Source: Magnetococcales bacterium
GTDB lineage: Bacteria > Pseudomonadota > Magnetococcia > Magnetococcales > JADFZT01
Direction of reading: 5' to 3'
Assembly: GCA_015232395.1 (NCBI GenBank)
Contig: JADFZT010000049.1
Coordinates: 1-36,029 of the forward strand
Length of the DNA: 36,029 nucleotides
The translations under genes and the position numbers were made by a program. Under the pieces are notes generated by a model. The model saw only the letters and a program-made list of their open reading frames with translations, was not told the origin of the DNA and made no database searches. Positions 31,190-36,029 of this stretch are shown piece by piece. The stretch's first letter is position 1. The number at the start of each line of letters is the position of its first letter.

Positions 31190-32449
31190 TTATCGAGAGA
31201 GCTGTTCCAGGGGATTGATTTTTTTCTTGCCCGGGGTGGGGATCTCTTTGATGTGATAGCCGACCTGATCCTGCAGGTCCGCCAGGTTGAGCCATTTACC
31301 GTGGGTTACGCGCTTGCCGGTCTGGTCCATCACCACCCGGATGATGGGGTGGAGCAGGTGGCGGCCATTGTTGCTGATCACCATGCCGATCAGGTTGTTT
31401 TTCAGGCGAACCAGGGTACCGATGGGATAGACCCCGATGCATTTGACAAACTGTTGGGTCAATTTGGGGTCGTAGGCCTGTTTTCCCCAGGACATAATTC
31501 GCTTGAGAGCGGTGTGGGCATCAAGCTTGGGCCGGTAGGGGCGTTGGGAGGTGATGGCTTCGAAGGTGTCTACCAGTGTGGCGGCCTGCCCCTCCCGGTT
31601 GATGGTTTGGCCGGTCAGTTTGCGGGGATATCCGCTGCCATCCCAGCGTTCGTGGTGCTGCGCTGCGATGCGCAGTTCCAACTCCGTAATGCCCGGGATG
31701 GATTCGAGTTGTTGCAGGGTGGCCTCTACGTGGCTTTGAACCAGCTTTCTTTCCGGGGGAGTGAGGAGCCCTTTTTTGGCTATAATATTGGGGGGAATTT
31801 TGGCCATGCCCAGGTCGTGGAGCATGCCGGCTGTGCCGACAGTCGCGAGTTTGTCCCCCCGGAATCCCAGGGTTTTGAAAAACACCATGAGCAGGCAGCT
31901 CATGTTGACGGAGTGGGAAAAGAGGTGGTTGCCTTTGTTTTTCAGCATTGCCAACCCCACCAGGGCCTGCTCCTGGCGCATGACGGAATCCCGCAGATGG
32001 TTGACCGCATCCTTGACGGCTACCCGATCCACCTTGCCCCCGGTTTGAACGGCTTCCAGCGCCTTGGCGACAATTTCGTTGGCTTTGGTCTGGAGGTTTT
32101 CGGCGTGGGCGAGTTCTTTGGTGAAGGCTTCTTCAGAAAAAGGTTCTGAGGAGGGCTCGTCCGGCAGGATTTCCTCTTCCTCTTCCTCCTCATCATCCTC
32201 TTCCAAAGCCGCCAGCTGAGCTTCCAGAGCGGCTTCCACATCTTTGGCGGTGGAAGCGCCGCCATAGGCTTCCTTGTCGCCAGCTTGAATGAAGAGTTCT
32301 TTGATGCCTTTGGATTTGAGGCCGGATATTTCTGTTTGATTTTTGATGGTACGGCTGAAAAATTGGCCTGTTTCTTTGGGCCAGTTACCCACGAAGCTTT
32401 GGATGACCATTCCGGGCTTGAGTTGGTCGATGGAGATTTTTTTGATCAT
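31190..32449 (-). CDS. HD-GYP cyclic-di-GMP phosphodiesterase with N-terminal DUF3391-like domain
   Basis: In the 419-aa protein, the N-terminus (MIKKISIDQLKPGMVI...) is the DUF3391-like domain. An acidic linker at 83-98 (EEDDEEEEEEE) follows. The HD-GYP domain (about 160-400) carries HDLGMAKI (His211-Asp212), HHERWDGSGYP (265-275) and DTFEAITSQRPYRP. These preserve the HD and GYP motifs that hydrolyse c-di-GMP to pGpG or GMP. With three PilZ domains nearby it would set the signal level they read (inferred). The start ATG at 32449 opens the usual K-I-x-x-x-x-L-x-P-G-M pattern. It is convergent with the hybrid kinase, 46 bp apart. Confidence 0.92.
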   Translation of the reverse strand: MIKKISIDQLKPGMVIQSFVGNWPKETGQFFSRTIKNQTEISGLKSKGIKELFIQAGDKEAYGGASTAKDVEAALEAQLAALEEDDEEEEEEEILPDEPSSEPFSEEAFTKELAHAENLQTKANEIVAKALEAVQTGGKVDRVAVKDAVNHLRDSVMRQEQALVGLAMLKNKGNHLFSHSVNMSCLLMVFFKTLGFRGDKLATVGTAGMLHDLGMAKIPPNIIAKKGLLTPPERKLVQSHVEATLQQLESIPGITELELRIAAQHHERWDGSGYPRKLTGQTINREGQAATLVDTFEAITSQRPYRPKLDAHTALKRIMSWGKQAYDPKLTQQFVKCIGVYPIGTLVRLKNNLIGMVISNNGRHLLHPIIRVVMDQTGKRVTHGKWLNLADLQDQVGYHIKEIPTPGKKKINPLEQLSR

Positions 32450-32600
32450 TGAGCAGGCTCACGCAGGTACGGTTTGGATGAAGATGAATTTTTAAATCCG
32501 CGCATTTGCTGGTTGAATTGAGCTGACGTTCAAACACGCACATTTAAGTCGAATCATTCTAACGTAAGTGAGGGGTGATCTCCAACCTCATTTACATCCA

Positions 32601-33113
32601 TTAACACGATCTCTCCCCCTTTTCTTGTTCTTCTTCCGTGCGTTTGCGGATGAGGCGTTTGAGGGACATTTTCAGCAGCACCGCCTTGAGGGGGGGGTGG
32701 GGAATTTTTTCCACCAGTTTTTGTGCTGCCGCGATCTCATAGGGGAGGGCTTCGGGGAGCGGGGGAGGGGGCTTTTTGCGGGTGATTTTGAGGCGGGAGG
32801 TGAGGGTTCCGGTTTGAAAGCGAATATCCTTGATGCGGTGTTTGGCATCCAGGCTGTTGAGCTTTTGCAGGAGTTGGGGCTTCAGGAAGGAGAGCTGTGT
32901 TGCCCAGGCGGGGGAGTCCACCCGGATGGTGAGGGTGCCTTCCTTGAGGCGGGTGGGCTCGGTGTGGCTAGCCAGTGTTGCCCCCACGGCTTCTCGCCAG
33001 GGCTTCCAGATTTTCATGGCGCGATTGCGGGGGTTGTCGAGAAATCTTCCCGCAACCGCTTCGATCAACGATCCCACCGCCACAGGCTTGCCGGATTTGC
33101 GTTTTTTGGCCAT
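32601..33113 (-). CDS. DciA-like (DUF721) replication helicase-loading protein
   Basis: The 170-aa protein contains a DUF721 domain at about 15-125: VGSLIEAVAGRFLD, IWKPWREAVGATLASHTEP, GTLTIRVDSPAWATQLSFL. DUF721 proteins of this type (DciA) interact with the replicative helicase in bacteria lacking DnaC. The C-terminal Arg/Lys/Pro-rich part is probably flexible. The start at 33113 (MAKKRKSG) fits the family's basic N-terminus; a longer frame to 33152 is not favoured. It is divergent from the cyclase-CHAT-STAND gene, sharing a 192-bp intergenic region. Confidence 0.82.
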   Translation of the reverse strand: MAKKRKSGKPVAVGSLIEAVAGRFLDNPRNRAMKIWKPWREAVGATLASHTEPTRLKEGTLTIRVDSPAWATQLSFLKPQLLQKLNSLDAKHRIKDIRFQTGTLTSRLKITRKKPPPPLPEALPYEIAAAQKLVEKIPHPPLKAVLLKMSLKRLIRKRTEEEQEKGERSC

Positions 33114-33237
33114 GCCTGGATGATTCCCCCAAATCCCCTGCCCGTCAAGCAAATCCCGCCTGTTTGGTGCATCCCGGCTCCTTGATTCCCTCTTTTTTCA
33201 GCTATTTTTCCCAGCCGCCCCCTTTTTTTGGCTGCAA

Positions 33238-33266
33238 TTGGTTCCTGAAAACAAGCATGATATAAA
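33238..33266 (+). promoter_or_regulatory. Candidate sigma-70 promoter for the cyclase-CHAT-STAND gene
   Basis: TTGGTT (33238-33243), a 17-bp spacer and TATAAA (33261-33266) form a good sigma-70-type match about 40 bases before the ATG at 33306. The ribosome site is weak (GGTGA at 33298). No operator-like repeat is seen. Confidence 0.5.
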
Positions 33267-33305
33267 CAAACATCATCCCAGCGGTTTATTTCATGACGGT
33301 GATTT

Positions 33306-36029
33306 ATGTCCCAATTTCTTAAAAACGCCCCCATTCTCTGCATCGATGTGGCGGGCTTTACCAAGCTCGGATCCATCCCCAAGCAACGGCTGCTGATTGA
33401 GCGGCTGCAAGGGATCGTGACGGAATCCGCCCGGTTTTTCATGGCCTATGGCAACGTCTGGAAAAAGTGGCGGCGGCATGGCACCGGGGATGGTTATTAT
33501 TTTATGCTGGATAATCTGCCCCCGGCGGTGGCGCTGAAATATGCCGATAACGTCGCCCGTGGGGTGGAAGCCCATCACCGGGAGCATGGGGAGAGCTTGC
33601 CGATTCAGCTGCGTATGGTGCTGATGTTTGGCGATGTGGAGCTGGTGGAGGATCAATATTTGGGGGATCCCCTCTCCGATGGCGAACGTTTTTTAAGCTA
33701 TCCCCCTTTGAAGGATCTCCTGGCCACCTCTGAACAATCCAGCGTGCTCATTCTTTCCGATCTGTTCTACACCCAGTGGCGTTTGGATCCGGCGCGTAAT
33801 GATCCCGAACTGGCTGTGGGGGATCCAAAATGGCAGCTTTTTTCCTTTGCCGACAAGCACGACAAACCGCACCAAGGCTATGTACCAGCCCCCGGCTTTC
33901 CGGAAACAGTCCCCTCACCAGACGCTGAACCCGAGCCACCTCCCCAGCTGCGGGTGTTGATCCTGCTCGGTCATTTTTTGGAGGAGCCGCTGCCGGAAGC
34001 GGTTCATAGCGCCCGATCCATGGTGAATGGTTGGCTGGCTTCGGGTTTGAACGTGGAGATTCGGGTGGAGCAGGCTTCTCTTGCAGCTCTCAAGCGGGAG
34101 GCGGGGCAGGGGATTGATCTACTCATTTTTTATGGCCATGGGGATGCTGGGGGGCGGCTTTTGTTCAAGGAAGGGGGGCTGGATTATGCCCGGCTCAAGG
34201 TGGGGGATCTGTGGGATAATTTATCCGCCGCTTTCATATTTGCCTGCCACGGCGCCACCTTTGCCCGGGAGCTGCCCTCCCCGTGGTTGGCTTTTACCGA
34301 CACCATCTGGCGGAGCGCCCCAAGGGGGTTCATGCAGGCGCTGATCCGCCACTTGCCAGGCAACACCCTCTCCCAGGCGATAGATCAGGCCAAGGCATCG
34401 ACTGAGGAGTTTATGGCGTCAAAATTCCCGGAGCTGCTCACCACCTCCACCCCCGATCCGGAGCTGCCCCCAATTTCAGCAGGAACGCCCACCCTGACCC
34501 GCCTCTCCCCGGGGCTCGCCACGGATCGGGTGGAGATGGATTATTATACGGTCTATTCCGAACGGGTCGATTATCCCGAGCATGACCCTTTCGTGGGGCG
34601 GATCGAAGCGTTGGAGACCTTGCTCAAAATTCCGGAGCTGGATGGGGATGATGATCCCCAGCGGGCGGTGTGGGTGAGTGGGGATGCCGGGTTGGGCAAG
34701 TCCGCCCTGCTGCGTCAGTTGGCTTTTATGGCGCGGGATATGGTGTTTCACGAAGCGGATCAGCCCCTGCACCTTTTCCAGATGAACTGCTGGTCCTACA
34801 CCAACGCCGAAGATCTGGAGCGCCAGATTCGAAAAAAAATCAGCCCCTTCTATGGCTTGGAAAAACCAGCCCACGCCTTACCCGCCCTCTTCAACCACCT
34901 GGCCGCCACCCCCCACGCCCGGCACCTGTGGATTTTGGATGATCTCACCTATCTTTCGGTGAAGCTGGATGGCACCAGTGAGGCACAAAAGTTGGTGACG
35001 CGGATTTTGCAGGGGGCGGCTGGGGCGGGGGTGGTGTTGCAGCTGGTGGTGAGCGCCAGACGCCCCGGAAGTAAACGATGGCCCGCCATTCCCCTGGGTC
35101 CATTGAGCCCCCATGAAGCCCAGGTGCTGGCACAAAACGTCATGAACCGGCTCTACGAATCCCCCCCCGATGAACCCGTTGAAGAGCTGCTCATGGGGGC
35201 GGAGCGTATTTTCCAATTTGTCCGGGGTTCTACCGCCCTCTATAAACGCGCCCTCTTTTTGGCCGCTGAAAATGGCATGGGCTTTCGGGAGCTGGCGGAG
35301 CGGCTGGAAACAGATGGTGATTTGGATCAGCAGTCCATCCATGAGCTGGCGGTTGCCATGGCCCGCTTTGAGGTGGAGCAGCTGAAGGAGCTGGAATCCC
35401 GCCACGGCTTTGCCTACCGCCACTTCATGGGGCTCTGCTACTCCCTCATGACCCGTACCGCTGGATTCAGCGAAGAGGAGCTGAAAACCTGGTTTGGCGA
35501 TCATTTCCAAGTCCCCGGATCCCGGGTCACATGGCAGATCGGCTGCAAAAACGGCCTCCGCCTGTTAACCCGACTGGGTTTTTTAAGCTTGCAGCGGGAT
35601 GGGGAGCAAAAAGGCCGCTACATCATGCCCCCCAACCAACGCCTCCCCCTCCGCTCCCTCCAGGATCCGGAAGCAACCCTCCCCGAACAAAAAATCCCCC
35701 TGCGTGGGGTAAGGGAGCGGGTTTCATTGGCTTTGGAGCGTGCAAAATCTGTTGGATTTGCAGCTGCCGGGGATTTTCAGGCTCTCGTTCAAGATTATAA
35801 AGACAATCTTCACGAGAGTGAGGCCGCTGGGGCGGTGTTTCAGGGGATGTTGGTTCAAGCCGAGTTGGAGTGGAAATATAAAAGGCCGGAGGCTGGAATC
35901 TCCATCTATGATGAAATCGTTGCCCTTTTTTATCAACACCGTAACCACTACCCATCCACAGAGGTGGTTGCTTCGGAGCCAGTGGCGAAGGCGCTTGTCA
36001 ACAAGGGTGTTCGATTGGGCCAGTTGGGA
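33306..36029 (+). CDS. Class III cyclase-like / CHAT protease-like / STAND NTPase / TPR multidomain protein (3' end beyond window)
   Basis: The frame is open for 908 codons to the window edge. Residues 1-190 resemble class III nucleotide cyclases: CIDVAGFTKL (metal Asp14) and GTGDGYYFM (second Asp62). In GDPLSDGERF the usual Asn of VNxAAR is Ser and the Arg is kept, so activity may be altered. A Pro/Glu linker (about 200-213) follows. Residues 215-375 look like a CHAT caspase-fold domain with the His/Cys dyad in FYGHGD (His278) and FACHGATFA (Cys314). Residues 425-560 hold a P-loop: Walker A GDAGLGKS (Lys465) and Walker B LWILDDL (Asp545-546), then helical STAND-type sequence. The end (GISIYDEIVALFYQH, VAKALVNKGVRLGQLG) is typical TPR. 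Such proteins are ligand-sensing switches. The gene is divergent from the dciA-like gene. Confidence 0.85.
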   Translation, partial: MSQFLKNAPILCIDVAGFTKLGSIPKQRLLIERLQGIVTESARFFMAYGNVWKKWRRHGTGDGYYFMLDNLPPAVALKYADNVARGVEAHHREHGESLPIQLRMVLMFGDVELVEDQYLGDPLSDGERFLSYPPLKDLLATSEQSSVLILSDLFYTQWRLDPARNDPELAVGDPKWQLFSFADKHDKPHQGYVPAPGFPETVPSPDAEPEPPPQLRVLILLGHFLEEPLPEAVHSARSMVNGWLASGLNVEIRVEQASLAALKREAGQGIDLLIFYGHGDAGGRLLFKEGGLDYARLKVGDLWDNLSAAFIFACHGATFARELPSPWLAFTDTIWRSAPRGFMQALIRHLPGNTLSQAIDQAKASTEEFMASKFPELLTTSTPDPELPPISAGTPTLTRLSPGLATDRVEMDYYTVYSERVDYPEHDPFVGRIEALETLLKIPELDGDDDPQRAVWVSGDAGLGKSALLRQLAFMARDMVFHEADQPLHLFQMNCWSYTNAEDLERQIRKKISPFYGLEKPAHALPALFNHLAATPHARHLWILDDLTYLSVKLDGTSEAQKLVTRILQGAAGAGVVLQLVVSARRPGSKRWPAIPLGPLSPHEAQVLAQNVMNRLYESPPDEPVEELLMGAERIFQFVRGSTALYKRALFLAAENGMGFRELAERLETDGDLDQQSIHELAVAMARFEVEQLKELESRHGFAYRHFMGLCYSLMTRTAGFSEEELKTWFGDHFQVPGSRVTWQIGCKNGLRLLTRLGFLSLQRDGEQKGRYIMPPNQRLPLRSLQDPEATLPEQKIPLRGVRERVSLALERAKSVGFAAAGDFQALVQDYKDNLHESEAAGAVFQGMLVQAELEWKYKRPEAGISIYDEIVALFYQHRNHYPSTEVVASEPVAKALVNKGVRLGQLG

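Noticed and set aside
31253-32149. A 298-codon plus-strand frame opposite the HD-GYP gene
   Set aside because: HD and GYP motifs on the minus strand define the real gene. The plus frame is an antisense artefact.

Overview
The window reads as a chromosomal segment of a GC-rich Gram-negative proteobacterium. Gene density is high, operons are short and mixed-strand, and LolA, a DolP-like lipoprotein, DksA and DciA are present. A bacterial actin of the MamK family (the filament that positions magnetosomes) suggests a magnetotactic lineage such as Magnetococcales. That is inference: no core magnetosome genes (mamA, B, M, Q, E and so on) lie in the window. I saw no tRNA, rRNA, CRISPR array, transposase gene or phage gene.

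Layout. (1) 76-5458: a block made of a Pro/Glu-rich protein, a cyclic-nucleotide-binding (CNB) protein, a membrane-anchored SPOR-like protein and a 757-aa protein that joins a ~400-residue disordered N-terminus to a MamK-like actin. Same-orientation copies of a ~242-bp non-autonomous palindromic element lie on both sides. (2) 5.8-10.2 kb, minus strand: a small conserved protein, a PAS histidine kinase, and a three-gene operon (FAD oxidoreductase, CNB protein, membrane protein). (3) 10.6-12.6 kb: a metallo-beta-lactamase-fold hydrolase and a glycosyltransferase, divergent, with start codons overlapping in TCATGA; then a 94-bp tandem duplication. (4) 12.8-24.4 kb: mostly housekeeping genes (lolA-yajQ-rimO, rarA, a Na+/H+ antiporter, yraN, a dolP-like gene, glcD, dksA), interspersed with a PilZ protein and a CNB-PilZ fusion. 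(5) 24.6-27.8 kb, minus strand: cysQ, a PfkB/adenosine-type kinase, a PilZ gene and thiE. A third copy of the palindromic element sits exactly at the pilZ/thiE junction. (6) 28-33 kb: a tRNA-type N6-adenine methyltransferase, a heme-motif hybrid histidine kinase, an HD-GYP phosphodiesterase and a DciA-like protein. (7) 33.3 kb to the window end: an open reading frame of at least 908 codons combining a class III cyclase-like domain, a CHAT caspase-like domain with a His/Cys dyad, a STAND-type P-loop NTPase and the start of a TPR region.

How the genes work together. Nucleotide second-messenger proteins are concentrated here: three CNB proteins, three PilZ domains (one fused to a CNB domain), one HD-GYP protein, one cyclase-like domain and two histidine kinases. 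The two most notable loci are the MamK-like block, with its possible docking motif shared between two proteins and its flanking mobile repeats, and the cyclase-CHAT-STAND-TPR gene at the right edge. The latter has the architecture of a signalling or defence (conflict) protein.
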